A DNA stretch of 64,000 nucleotides from Epichloe hybrida (Eukaryota > Ascomycota > Sordariomycetes > Hypocreales > Clavicipitaceae). A program made the translations under genes and the position numbers. Shown here piece after piece: positions 1-11,700 of the stretch (the first letter of the stretch is position 1; every line of letters begins with the position of its first letter). Location: positions 1-64,000 of the forward strand of contig JAFEKR010000070.1 of the NCBI GenBank assembly GCA_019022495.1. The letters are read 5' to 3'. The notes below the pieces were generated by a model. That model searched no databases, had not been told where the DNA came from, and worked only from the letters and a program-made list of their open reading frames with translations.

Positions 1-290
1 CAGATGTTATGGTCAGCAAGCTCAACACCAATCGAGCATCTGGAGAGGCATTTGGGTCCGCTCTAGGCCGCATTTACAAGGACATCGGTTTTGGAGGACT
101 TTGGAATGGTCTGCCCGTTCGAATTGTCATGATTGGTACCTTGACTGGCCTTCAGTGGATGATATATGTAAGTTTCTCTCCATCAGCGGGAGTTACTCAA
201 GTTTCATGCTAACTACTCTTCAAGGATTACTTCAAAATTTTCATGGGTCTGCCGACGACGGGTGGCCCTCCTCCCTCGGAGAAGAAGTAG
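1..290 (+). CDS. MIR1: mitochondrial phosphate carrier, 3' end only
   Basis: This is the C-terminal end of an inner-membrane mitochondrial carrier, most like the phosphate carrier (Mir1/PiC), which brings inorganic phosphate into the matrix for ATP synthesis. Two exons are visible: 1-167 (codons in frame from position 3) and 225-290, ending in TAG. The intron 168-224 has a GTAAGT donor, a GCTAAC branch site and a CAAG acceptor. The last repeat contains [18 protein letters not shown] followed by LQWMIY, and the second exon adds [14 protein letters not shown], a tail typical of fungal phosphate carriers. The 5' part of the gene lies outside the window. Another carrier of the same family is possible but less likely, given the PTTGG tail. 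Confidence 0.85.
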
Positions 291-453
291 AGTTCAAGTC
301 ATGTTAGCCAGGGTGACTGGTGGCAACAAATGTGATGTTCTTTTGCGGCTCCATCTTGTACCACAGACGGGGTTGAATTGATTTTTCGTCTGGTTTTTCT
401 GTAATTTGCCCTACATGGTAATAATCATACCGTTTCGATGCTCGACCGGATTT

Positions 454-490
454 CACACACACACACACACACACACAGACACACACACAC
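454..490. repeat. CA dinucleotide microsatellite
   Basis: About 37 bases of CA repeat, interrupted once by CAGA, lie just downstream of the phosphate carrier gene, probably in or near its 3' untranslated region. Confidence 0.95.
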
Positions 491-1585
491 ATTCTTTTTT
501 GCAATTATAATCTGATGATATCGTTCACCTGAGATACTGTTGACATGAATGGGGTTGTGAGCTATTAGGACGGCAATGATGGCCGCAAGATGCCTACATT
601 AACATTGCACACGGTGCATAATATGCCAGGCAGCTGGTATCAAGTCCGTTACTGGATCCATTTTGCATGCATGCGCCGTGTTGGCCGGCGGGACAGAACA
701 GGATGGAGCTGGTCTTGGATTTCCTAGCCTACCTACGGATTACATGTACAGTGGGTGTAGTTCGACACGGCTTACTGGGGCCTTGGCGCACTCAAAAGCG
801 ATGAGACGAACGCTTCTCGTGCCTCTGACCAGGACCAAAGACGTCTAGTTTTGGGGGCTGGTGGCGTCAGGGAATAAATATCCCGAAGAATGATCCCGTC
901 GGACCAGCGCAGCTCCTCAGTTGTTGTAAAGGGGGATACGGACTAGTCAAGAAGAACCTTGTCTGGATTGAATCCCGCATTAATATCGTGTAGAGAGCCA
1001 TGCCGCGCGGTATCGACCCGTTACTATTAGAGGAAGCCCCGCCAATGCGCGCACTTGTTGGGTCCCATTGGGAATGTGAGTGAGGCAGATGACCCGAGAT
1101 AGCTTGGGCTTGGCGAACCCGAGCGAACAAGGCCGGCCGTGGAAAGTTGGAAACGTTGGAAACGCTGGTGAGTCGGATTTTTCCTGGGCGTCAGCAGATG
1201 GGAACAAGGAAGGCCCCCCCCCCCTCTCTTGTCCCTCTTCCCTCTTGTCCCTCTTGTCCCTCTTGTTGGTTGCGCTCCACGCCACACCATCCCTCCGCTT
1301 TGGGCGCAATCAGGCCAACCTGCGCCCCCGTCTCTCGGCTTCGTCAACTCTCCCCTTGGCTACGGGTTTGAGCTCTTCATCAACCCGCTCGCTACTCGAC
1401 CCGACGCCGCCTCGCAACTGCTTCCATGCGAATGACAATCAGCTCTACTTGCCATCGTCGGTGTATCGCGGGTGCCGCGCAGCTGGGGCTGCCAATTCCA
1501 CCCAGCTGCTGAGACGAAACGACGCGCTCGTGCTCGGTAGACTACGACGACGACGACGACGACGACGACGACAAACAGCGCAGTC
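491..1585. other. intergenic region and creB leader
   Basis: I see no supportable gene here. Short open frames on both strands lack family signal. From about 1,200 the plus strand becomes pyrimidine-rich (runs of C and CCTCTTGTCC repeats), as in a promoter or 5' leader. A CGA trinucleotide repeat of about nine units (1545-1571) ends about 15 bases before the creB start codon, so it is probably in the 5' untranslated region. Confidence 0.6.
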
Positions 1586-4520
1586 ATGGCTGGGTTTCTC
1601 ACCAAGATAAAGAGCGCCAGCTCGGTATGTCATCCCTTTTGCGACCTCGTCATGTAGTGTCCTCGCTCAGCGAACGAAATGCTGTCATGCGTCTTCTTGC
1701 CCCCAGCAACGCTGTCTGGGATGTCTGCCAAGCCTCGTTCTTCGACCACCTGCTGACAAAATGCCTCTTTTCAGGCATCGCAAAATCAAACGCCGAAAGA
1801 TACGCAAGCGAAGAGGAAGGACGAGGTTTTTTTCGAAGTCACTCCCCTGGAAAGAATGCTACAAAATGCGGGACCCCTGCGTGAAGACGGCAATGACAGA
1901 TTCTTTGGTTTTGAGAACGTAAGTGCTGCTCTGTCGCAGGCGTGCCCTCCCCCGGGCCAATGTCCACGCCAGCTCGGTATGTCATCCCTTTTGCGACCTC
2001 GTCATGTAGTGTCCTCGCTCAGCGAACGAAATGCTGTCATGCGTCTTCTTGCCCCCAGCAACGCTGTCTGGGATGTCTGCCAAGCCTCGTTCTTCGACCA
2101 CCTGCTGACAAAATGCCTCTTTTCAGGCATCGCAAAATCAAACGCCGAAAGATACGCAAGCGAAGAGGAAGGACGAGGTTTTTTTCGAAGTCACTCCCCT
2201 GGAAAGAATGCTACAAAATGCGGGACCCCTGCGTGAAGACGGCAATGACAGATTCTTTGGTTTTGAGAACGTAAGTGCTGCTCTGTCGCAGGCGTGCCCT
2301 CCCCCGGGCCAATGTCCACCAATGCGCCAGCCAACAGTTCTAACGTTCTATTGTCTATAGTTTGGAAATACATGGTATGACTTGCTGTGTCACGGCCCCC
2401 TTCGTGCGCCACCCGCCTTCGAGCTGACATGACTCCGTCATAGCTATTGCAACTCCATAGTGCAAGCGCTGTTTTATTCAGACCTGTTCCGACAAAGGGT
2501 CATCAATTATCCCTCCTATTCACCGCCAGATACACCGAATGGCACCCGTCCGAAAGTCAATGTGACTCTTCGACCACCCATGAATTCAAATGCGACCACA
2601 CCACAACAGAAACACAAGAATGGAAGCACATCGCAGATGCTCAAACAGCGACAGACCATCAACTCAGGCCAGACCCCACCTGGTCAACCCATCAAGCCCG
2701 AGGACAAGCCTGATACTCCCGAGTACAAAAAGAAGCAAGCCATGTTGAAAGGTCCGATTTTGGAACTCGCCCAGGAGAATGCCATCGCATACGGCATGGA
2801 TGAATGCACCTTTACCGGGCTGAAAGATATATTCCTCGCGCTGCTGGATAGTTCTTCTCGGACCGGAGTCTTGAGCCCACAACGATTTCTTGAAATTTTC
2901 AAACGCGACAATGAGTTGTTTCGAAACTCGATGCATCAAGATGCACATGAGTTCTATGGGCTGGTCCTGAACGATGTCATTTCGAACGTGGAGAAGAACG
3001 CACGTAGAAGTCAGGAGCCCGAGGGATCGAAAGAACAGGACGATCTTACCCAGTCGGTGGGGAATGTCGTTGAATCTGCTGTCTTGAACCACGTGAATGG
3101 CTACCAGTCGCCGGGAATCGGCTGGGTTCACGACATTTTTGAAGGCGTTCTAACGTCGGAGACCAGATGTCTTACTTGTGAAACCGCATCGCAGCGCGAC
3201 GAAACCTTCCTTGACCTCTCCATCGACCTCGAAGAGCATGCATCCGTCACATCGTGCTTGCGCAAATTTTCCGCGGAGGAAATGCTGTGTGAACGGAATA
3301 AGTTCCACTGCGACCATTGTGGTGGTCTCCAGGAGGCTGAGAAACGCATGAAGGTGAAGCGACTACCAAAGATTTTGACGTTGCATCTGAAGCGGTTCAA
3401 GTATACCGAGGACTATAGTCGCCTGCAGAAGCTGTTCCACCGTGTGGTATATCCATACCATCTTCGCATGTTCAACACCACAGACGATGCTGAAGATCCC
3501 GATCGGTTATACGAGCTTTACGCCGTCGTTGTGCACATCGGCGGCAACGCTTACCACGGTCACTACGTATCAATCATCAAGACCTCGGACAGAGGCTGGC
3601 TTTTGTTCGATGACGAAATGGTTGAGCCGGTGGATAAGCATTTCGTGCGCAACTTCTTCGGCGACAAGCCTGGTATGGCCACCGCCTACGTACTCTTCTA
3701 CCAGGAGACTACCTTCGAGAAGGTAAGGCAAGAGCAGGAAAAGGAAGGCATGGAAGAGGTCAAACTAGCAACACAGGCAGCCAATGTTGCCCACGAGGAC
3801 AGCGAAAAGCTAGATTCCGCGCCACTGAAACGACAAGCGACACAGCCCGTTCCTCCCATACCCAAGCACGGTTCATTGCTGAGTCTCGCTCATGCTCAAA
3901 CCGCGCCGGACATGCCCACCCCAACCCTGGCCCAGGGCGAAATGCCTGCCGTTCTCGACACAGCGTCAGCAGCACCGACTGCTGGTATGGCGAGAATGCC
4001 AACAGCGAAGCAAGATGGGTTCAGTAAGGAAGACAGGAGGCGTGAAAGGAAGGAACGCGAAGCTGCGGAAAAGGCCGCTAAGCAAGCGGAGAAGGAGAAG
4101 GAGAAGCAAGCCAAAGCGGCCGCCAAGGAAGAGGAAAAGGCCAAGGAGAGACAGACCAGGGAAGAGGAAAGAAAACGAAGAGAGGACCAGGTTGAGCGAA
4201 TGCAAGCAAGGCGGAACGAACAAGACAAGCCTCAAGGGGTGCTTGATACCAGCAAAAACAGCCCAGCGCACGAGGATGTGGCGAGGAAGAAGGACAACGT
4301 CACAGCGTCCGGGACACTGGCATTTCTCGATCGACCTAAGCGTGGCAGCAAGTCCATGTCCCGCAAGAGCTTCAACTTCTTCCACAAAGACAAGATGAGC
4401 AACGACAATACCTTGCCAGATGGGGGTGAGAATGGCGAAACCTCCGAGAAACCCGAAAAGACGAAGGGAAGGCTTAGCATCGGATTAGGTCGGAAGAAGA
4501 GCAGCAATCTACTTTCGTAG
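1586..4520 (+). CDS. creB: CreB-type ubiquitin carboxyl-terminal hydrolase (USP12/46 family)
   Basis: This cysteine deubiquitinase is orthologous in appearance to Aspergillus CreB, which acts with the WD40 protein CreC in carbon catabolite repression. Exons: 1586-1624, 1775-1918, its perfect duplicate 2127-2270, 2361-2374 and 2444-4520. The catalytic Cys box [15 protein letters not shown] is formed across the 14-nt exon and the last exon (Cys66 with one copy of exon 2, Cys114 with both). The His box is [11 protein letters not shown] (His439 in the single-copy numbering). Zinc-type CxxC pairs CLTC and CDHC lie between them. The C-terminal third is a charged coiled coil rich in [15 protein letters not shown] heptads, as in CreB, then a basic Ser-rich tail. 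The protein is 757 aa with one exon 2 and 805 aa with both; each is in frame. The start is the only ATG that gives an open short exon 1 ([13 protein letters not shown]). Confidence 0.9.
1615..2318. repeat. perfect 352-bp tandem duplication containing creB exon 2
   Basis: Bases 1615-1966 and 1967-2318 appear identical. Each copy carries the last 10 bases of exon 1, all of intron 1, the 144-nt exon 2 with both splice sites, and the first 48 bases of the next intron. Copy 2 is followed directly by the remainder of that intron (CCAATGCGCCAG...). The exon copies are at 1775-1918 and 2127-2270, offset by exactly 352. Confidence 0.95.
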
Positions 4521-5245
4521 ATGTTGGGTGTAACAATGACATTTGACGGCGTTGCGTTTTACCACGACAGGACCCCGCCAAAAGGAGGTTTGTTTGTTGA
4601 TCACCTGAATGTGGAATTTTAGCCTGCATGATTCGATGACGATGTTTCAGGTACTCAGAGAGGGCCCGGCCCGTTGGTTCAGACGCGGTAAATAAGGAGC
4701 AAATATAGCATTGGGGTAGAAATGGGGAAAAGGGGGAGCAGACTTTCCATCCTCATAGTCGAGAGGCTGGTGTAGGGTTTTAAGAGCAGCACTGCAGCAC
4801 CGCAAGAGCAGCGTGCATTTTGCGTGCATTTTCTGGACGAATTATCGAACATGGCGTCTTTTCATGTCATGGGTGGAGTCTGTAGGATACAGGAGCAGCA
4901 CATTGCAGCAACGAGAACATGAACAAAAACGGTGTTAAAGGGAGTCAGTAGACAAAAACGTCCAAACATGTTTCTCACCAGGTCTCCATGTGCCCGAATA
5001 AATGTTTTTCATGCGCCCCGCTGCGTCCCAACCATTAACACCATTCCGCGTAACAGGACAGACAAGCCTCGATTCAAAGATGACCTTTTGGGCTCGTCAC
5101 AAAGTTGCAGCAAATGCCGCAGCCCAATCTCTCACACAGCGTGCTCGATGCCGTCCTATTGTGTCCCTATCCCAGACCAGAGAATGAACGCCCAGCCAGT
5201 TGAAATGCGGCAACAAGGCCCCCCCCTTTTTCGTCTCGTCGCAGC
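4521..5245. other. convergent intergenic region between creB and YOS1
   Basis: This is 3' flanking sequence of two converging genes. No conserved coding signal is seen. An open frame running through 4932-5426 on the plus strand is antisense to YOS1 exons and was not accepted. Confidence 0.6.
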
Positions 5246-5726
5246 TCATCCCAGTATCAGCTCGTACAGAATAACGACGGAATTGACAAATATCAAGGGC
5301 ACTGCGGCAAGCATTAGTTCCTACGTGTTCCACGAAGGGGATGCACACCCTGCCCCCTTCTGGTCCCCTTCTGGTCCCCTTCTGGTTCGGCGTGGTGTGG
5401 AAGGACGAGGCACGTACTTCGCATGATTGTTCGGATGCTTGCGATCAAATGGATGGTCTTGGCTTTCACGCTGGCGTCTGCGCCGGAACCGAATGCGGGG
5501 TCGTACGATGCCGGTGACAAGTTGACTATTTTTGGTGAAGCAAAATGGTCTGATTAGTCGATGGCGTCTCTGTGAGAGTAGAAAGGTTGTCGAGGATCTT
5601 GTATGGAGAAAGGGGGGGGGGGGGGGTTAGTGACGTACTGCGCGCGAGGAACCGATCTTCGCTTAAGATGGCGACTGCATTGATGAGGAGAACGGTGATG
5701 TAGAGAAAGGAACCGAAGAATAACAT
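5246..5726 (-). CDS. YOS1: Yos1-like protein of the ER-Golgi transport machinery
   Basis: Yos1 (human IER3IP1) is a tiny membrane protein that works with Yip1 and Yif1 in COPII vesicle traffic. Three exons on the minus strand: 5639-5726, 5418-5525 and 5246-5301. Both introns have GTACGT donors; acceptors are TAG and GCAG. The 83-aa product starts MLFFGSFLYITVLLINAVAI and continues LSEDRFLAR, the family signature. The middle exon gives SYDPAFG, VKAKTIHLIASIRTIMR, and the last exon PLIF..ILYELILG. There are hydrophobic segments at both ends. Length matches the family (about 80-90 aa). A run of 15 G (plus strand) sits in intron 1, and an 11-bp repeat (CCCCTTCTGGT, three copies, 5354-5386) in intron 2. 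The gene is divergent from ALG12. Confidence 0.9.
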
Positions 5727-5789
5727 TTTGGCAGGCGGATGGTCCTCTGCTGGGCGGTTGGAGAGCCGAGGGCAGGACGTGCGTGGATG

Positions 5790-5845
5790 GGGAGCTTGGG
5801 ACCTTGGGAGCTTGGGAGCTTGGGAGCTTGGGAGCTTGGGAGCTT
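5790..5845. repeat. 8-bp minisatellite GGGAGCTT, seven units
   Basis: Seven head-to-tail GGGAGCTT units (the second reads GGGACCTT) lie in the divergent YOS1-ALG12 promoter, about 65 bases upstream of the YOS1 start codon. The rest of 5727-6209 holds no gene; it has T-rich tracts near 6048-6062 and 6128-6142, before the ALG12 start. Confidence 0.95.
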
Positions 5846-6209
5846 GCGACTTGTGTATTGTAACCCGTTTACGCGCCTCGTGGATTGGTTGAGGTGGGTT
5901 GGTGTTGCGCTGGCCGCATCTCTTTTTGGCGGGGGATGGTTGCGCCGTTCCGAGGGGGGTGGATGGATGAGTGAAGGAAATGGTTATAGGGAGACGCCCC
6001 GGCAGGAACTTCATCCCCCACGCCTCCTGTACTTCTTCACCTCGCTGGCTTTTTTTTTCTTTAAATCAATGAGTGCATGGAGGCTGTGATGTGACACATG
6101 GTACCATTATAATTTGATGTAGTTCCTTCTTTTTTTTTTTCTTCCTGGATAATACAAACCTGACTCCGTTCGAGTCTAGTGTTCCCACCCATTCATTGCA
6201 AATGCCACC

Positions 6210-8053
6210 ATGGCGCTCATAGGCAAGCACCCTCCTCGTCCTCTCGAAAACACCATGCCCAGATATCCCGGGCACCAACTTTACAAAAAAATAAAATAAA
6301 AAGAAATCTGACCAATTTTCTTCTCCTCAAACCAGACGCCCTCCTCACATCCACAATCTACCTCCTTCCACTTCTGCACATCCTCCTCTCCCCCCACACC
6401 AAGGTCGAGGAATCCTTCAACCTCCAAGCCACCCACGACATCCTCACCTACGGGACACCCGTGTCGTCCGTCCACGCGCGCCTCCTCCAAGCCTACGACC
6501 ACTTGACCTTTCCCGGCGCCGTGCCCCGCACGTTCGTTGGCTCCGTCGTCCTGGCGGGTGTCTCGCAGCCCATCATCGCGCTGCTGGGCTTCCACCACGC
6601 GCAAATCGTCGTTCGTGCCGTGCTGGCCTTATTCAATGCCTCGTGTCTGGCCGTCTTTAAGAGGGCCGTGGGGAGGTCCTTCGGCCGCGCCACGGCCAGG
6701 TGGTGGACCGCCTTGCTCATGAGCCAGTTCCACGTGGTGTATTATCTGGGGAGGACATTGCCTAACATGTTTGCATTTGGTTTGAGTACGATGAACCCTG
6801 ATACCCCCAAATCTCTGCCTCGTTTCGTAATCCACCACAGTATCACAGCTGACATGCACGATGCGCCAGCAACTCTCTCGCTAGCATTCTTGCTCCCCCA
6901 GAAGACACTCCATCTAACCAGGACTCGTCAAAAGCAAGCCCTGAGCATGCTCACCTTCTCCGGCGTCGTCTTCCGCTCTGAAATCGCCATCCTCCTCGCC
7001 ACCACATCACTTTACCTCCTCCTCACGCGACAAGTCTCCCCGCGAGCCCTCATCACCGTCGGCCTCGTCTCCCTCGCCGGCTCCCTCGCCATCTCCGTCC
7101 CCATAGACTCGTACTTTTGGCAGAAACCGGTGTGGCCCGAACTCTGGGGCTTCTACTTCAACGCCATCCAGGGGGGATCGTCCAGCTGGGGCACATCCCC
7201 ATGGCATTACTACTTGACGTCGGCCCTGCCCCGTCTCCTCCTCAACCCCGTCTCCTTTCCTCTCGTCGCCTTCTCTCTCATCCATCCTTCTCTGTCCCCG
7301 CAGACCAGAGCGTTCCTCATCCCCAGCCTCTCCTACATCGCCATCTACTCCATCCAGCCTCACAAGGAGGCTCGATTCATCTTCTACACCATCCCCTCAC
7401 TGACTCTTGCTGCCGCCCTCTCCGCAGCCTTCGTCTCCAACCGCGTCTCCAAATCCCCCGTGTGCAAAGTCCTCTCGTTGACAATCCTTCTTTCCGTGCT
7501 CGCGACCCTCGCCGCCAGCACGGGAATGCTCTTGCTCTCCTCGCTGAACTACCCCGGCGGCGACGCCCTCATCCAGCTGTACAACCATGTGGGCAACTAC
7601 ACTGCTGCCCCAGTCACCGCGCACGCCGACGTCCTCACCTGCATGACGGGCTTGACCCTGTTCAACCAGAACAAACAAGGTCTTCCACTGGCACTCGGCG
7701 ATTCTTGGAATGCAAAAGTCGCCGACGCGCCCGTTTACTTGATCGACAGGACGGAAAAGAGCGAGCAACTGGGCTGGCCTGTCTTCTGGCAGAAATTCGA
7801 CTATGCTCTGTTGGAAGATACAGCGCAGGCAATCGGCGAGTGGGAGGTCATCGGGGCTGTACATGGCTACAGCGGCATCGAGGTGTTGCGACCTGGGCAG
7901 CCGGAGCCGAGTCAGGGACAGTACAAGGCTCTTGGACTAGGCGCCCAGATTGCGGCGCTGAGGGAACTTGTGAGGAAGTTGACGGGAGGCTGGTGGGCTG
8001 GACCCAGAATGTCCCCTCGCATACACGTTATGAAGCAGAGGAGTCTTGTCTGA
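6210..8053 (+). CDS. ALG12: ALG12 alpha-1,6-mannosyltransferase (GT22 family)
   Basis: Alg12 adds the eighth mannose, in alpha-1,6 linkage, to the dolichol-linked N-glycan precursor in the ER lumen, using dolichol-phosphate-mannose. Family marks are KVEESFNLQATHD near the N-terminus, the FPGAVPRTF loop, RTLPNMFAFGL, and many hydrophobic helices. Exons: 6210-6222, 6336-6785 and 6870-8053, giving 548 aa, the usual length. The first exon is 13 nt with a strong context (CCACCATGG). Its intron appears to use a GC donor (ATAG|GCAAGC) and a CCAG acceptor, joining MALI directly to DALLTSTIYLLP. Intron 2 (84 nt) has no stop and keeps frame; it is called from its GTACGA donor, CTGAC branch site and CCAG acceptor, because removing it restores FGLTTLSLAFLLP. 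Downstream is a long microsatellite. Confidence 0.9.
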
Positions 8054-8069
8054 GAAGAATCCAGCACAT

Positions 8070-8099
8070 TTTTATTATTATTATTATTATTGCTGTTGC

Positions 8100-8136
<37 letters not shown>
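8070..8136. repeat. compound TTA/TTG microsatellite
   Basis: Seven or so TTA units are followed, after a short TTGCTG bridge, by about twelve TTG units, in the 3' region of ALG12. Confidence 0.95.
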
Positions 8137-8137
<1 letters not shown>

Positions 8138-8754
8138 CATCTTGATCATCATTTTACATCTGCTCAACTCTGGAAAGTCCCAAAGTAAAGTACGACTTGG
8201 TCAATTTAAAAAGAAGAAAAGGATATTTCTCGTTCAATATTCACCCGAGCTCAGCAGTCCGGGGCATAACAGATACTATTATTCATTGAAAAGAAGAGCA
8301 GATTGCAGGGGTGCTTCTTCGTGACCACGCCTGCCAAAACAAGTACTTGAAACGCCCATATACAAAAGACCAAGGCTGAACAAAGGACGTCACGATAAAA
8401 TCAAACGCCGCCTCATGGTCGTCTGCCAACCCACCATGGCACTAATCCCAAAAGGTCGCTCCAAAAAGTACAACCCCCAATATGTGCGTACCCTGAAACA
8501 CTAGGCAAAGTCCATTCCCAATTTCCTTTCCTGGCCCAAGAATACAGCTGCTCTTATTGAAAGTACACCTTCGAGCGAAGTGGGACAATTCGTGTACCAT
8601 CCTCAGCCTACACATGATCCATTGTGCTGAACGGTTTTATCGCCGCGAATGCCTAAAGATATTGAAGAAAAAAATGATGCAACCCCCCCCCCCCCATTAT
8701 TTCACAATAGGTCCAAATTGACTTTCGCAAGAGGCGGAAGGACTGGCATTTGGC
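8137..8754. other. convergent intergenic region, ALG12 / adenylate cyclase
   Basis: No gene is seen. It contains an A-rich and a C-rich homopolymer tract (near 8667-8694) close to the adenylate cyclase stop. Confidence 0.6.
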
Positions 8755-11700
8755 CTACTTGGTACTATCGGCATCTTCCAACATTTTGGCTTTGGATGTG
8801 ATGGTATTTTGATCTCCCTCCAGGGGTGGAAGTTCTCCGTACTTTTGTTTGTATCGTGCGAGTTCTTGCTGCTGTTGAACAAAGAATTCTAAAACCAAAG
8901 ACATGGGCCCGCGCAAGTCGTTCAGCTCGCGAAGTGCTCCGCTTCCAGAGGCGAGATGACGCATTGTCAGCGTCGAAACGCAAGTCTGAGCACAATGTTA
9001 GTAGACTAGAGTATAGAGTTGTGCTTCATAGGTTGTCATGTTACTTGCCTCGATCCTGCTAACCTGGTGTTCCATGAAGTTGATCAAGAATCGCTCCGTG
9101 ACTTGGCCTCCTCTAGACTTCATGCGTTCTAAGAGCTCTGTTTCTGGAGGCTGGAGACCCGGTCCTCTTGCGCTCTCAAGCGTGCTGCACAGCATTTCGA
9201 GGCGTAAACTGACTCTCCAGAGTGCCCAGATGCTTTCAGGATCAAAAGAAAGTTCTCCTCCGGGGGCCATGATGACAGGCTTGTCAGGACCTTCGTCTCG
9301 GCGCTCATGTTGCAGGTGCTGCTCGATTCGCCCAGCCAACGCGTGGGGGTACAGCGAATACACGACTTCGGGATTTTCGAGGCCCTTGAGCTTCTTCTCT
9401 CCCATTTCCTTCACCTCAAACCCTTGAGAAGTGAGAGACCTCAAGTCTTTTCGAATGGCAGTTGCGAACGATTCATCCTCAAAGGCGTCGTCCGACCCAG
9501 CCGAGCTATTACGCTCCGTATCTTGGTAATTTTCCAGGCATCTTTGGATCTCGGAAATGAAATCGGACGACACTGTTATTTGACCGCCATCGGCCACGGC
9601 TGAGATTCTTGATGCCTTGTTCACCATGGGGCCAAAGTAGTCCATGCGCCGGGTGACAGGGTCGGTTTCACTCACACAATCTCCAAAGTGGATGCCCATT
9701 CTCACCGACAGTCCCTTGAAAACCAAGACCCCGTCTTTGTCGAAAATTGGTTGGCATGAGACAGAGCTCAAAACCTCCGAAGGCCAACTGACTTCGAGCA
9801 GCTCCATCTGGACTGCAAAGCACCACAGCAGAGCCGACGTAGCCGTGGGAAACGACACCATGAAAGCGTCACCTTCCGTCTTGACTTCGTATCCACCGAT
9901 TCTTCGCAGTTGCCGCCGCATGACTTCGTTGTGCAGCTTGATGGCGGATCTCATAGCACTTGGATACATCTCCCATAGATTCGTGGAGTTTTTGATGTCA
10001 GTAAACGCGATAGACACATTGTCGGTGGGGGCCGGAATCTCAGCTTCGAGTCGGTTCAGCGAGGAGTCCAGCACATCTCCCTTTGCTTTACCTCTTCTTC
10101 TTGTAGATAGAACCTGAGTCTCGTCGGGTATACCAGACGGATACAGAGACATGCTCGTACCACGATGTAGTCGGGATCGCTCAACTCGTCGCTTGAGGTC
10201 TGCGACACTAATCATCATGACCATAATCTTGCCTGACGCGCCGTAAGCCATGGCGAGGTCGCGAAGCTTCTGCGCGGCCCTCATGAGATCCTGACGCTCG
10301 GATCGGGCGATGTCTGTGATGAGTCCAGGCGACAAATACTCCCAGAGTTCGCTCGTAGCCAGCAGAATGATTTCGTCCTGTTCCTTTATCGTCATGTTAC
10401 TCACGTGCGGTGCGGCGAGGACGGCTGGCATCAGGTCGACGTAGCCGAATGCGCGAGAAACCTGCAGTAAATCATTGAGTCGGCCGTTGCGTGACACCCA
10501 ACCGCCAGCTTCTCTGATTCTTGATCGCTCAGAGGGTTCGGCTGGATCATGCTTCCTGGTCAGGATTTCATGTTTACCATCGGTCTTGATTACCATTGCC
10601 TGAACGTCACCGACGTTGGCAACGTAGAGCTCCGTGCCCTGGAGGTAAGCGACGGTAGCCACGCCGCCGGAATTCAAATATTCCTTACTGAGAACGACCG
10701 GCTGCGCTGAACCCCTAGGAGACGTCTTGGGTCTTTCTTCAGTATGCTGCACGGCGATGGTGACGAGGTCCTTGTTCAAAGCCAGGAAAGCTCGTCGGAG
10801 TGCGTCAGCCGGGCTGTCGCCTGGCCGATTCTTCAGTGCCTTTAGTTCCACGGCAAAGATATGGCCAAAATTTTCATGCAGGTATTTGGCGATCTTGGAG
10901 CCACCACTCGACAAAGCCTGTCCGTCAAACAGGCCAAGAAGCATTTCTGTCTCGGAAGAGTTGAATTTCGGCACGACGAGATCAACCGTGGACAAATGCT
11001 CGTTCTTTCCCAGTGTATCAGCCATACCATAGGGGAGATGACCAGCTAGAGAGCCTGAAGTTCGCACTCGTCGATCCTCGCTTTGATCAGGAATGCTGGG
11101 CTGTGTCAAGGTGACATCCATGAGACCCAATATTCTCAGGTTCAACAGCCTGCTAAAATCCGTGTACTGCTCCCGGTTGACAGCACCAGGGCCATCTGGT
11201 CCACCCCACGCGGTTTGTTTAATTTCCAATCGCTTGTTGCCAGACAAGTTGAGATATCGCAAGTTGGGGTTGAGATTCCAGTTCCAGTCATATGGAACAT
11301 TTGATATGTTGTACTTGAGATAGTTGTTGCCGCAATCCAGCACCGCGAGCTTCTTAGCTCTCGAGATATCCGCCGGCAGATTGGTAAACTTGTTGCCGTT
11401 GATGTACAGGGTCTGCAAAAGGCTGGATTCTTCCAGGTCGTCAGCCGGTAGCGAGGTGAGACCGTTTCCTGACAGATATAGTTCAACCAGCTGGGGCCAA
11501 TTCTTGATCGATCTCTGAGGCATATCGCTGATTTCATCGTTGTACGAAAGATTGAGCACACGCAGCTCCGACAGAAGGGTGATTTGGTCAAAGACATCGT
11601 CGTCCAATCGATTGTCGGCAAGAGACAGGTTTCGCAACGACCCTGCAAAAGTATTTGTGAGCCTCGAAGAAAGGCCAGAATCCTTCCTGATAGTCGCCGG

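Noticed and set aside
1080..1610. 176-codon plus-strand open frame before creB
   Set aside because: Built from pyrimidine-rich leader and a CGA microsatellite (Arg run); no family signal.
4932..5426. 164-codon plus-strand open frame
   Set aside because: It runs antisense through two exons of YOS1, whose minus-strand signal is decisive.
7117..8145. 342-codon plus-strand open frame overlapping ALG12
   Set aside because: Shadow of the GC-rich third positions of ALG12; the true frame encodes conserved Alg12 segments.
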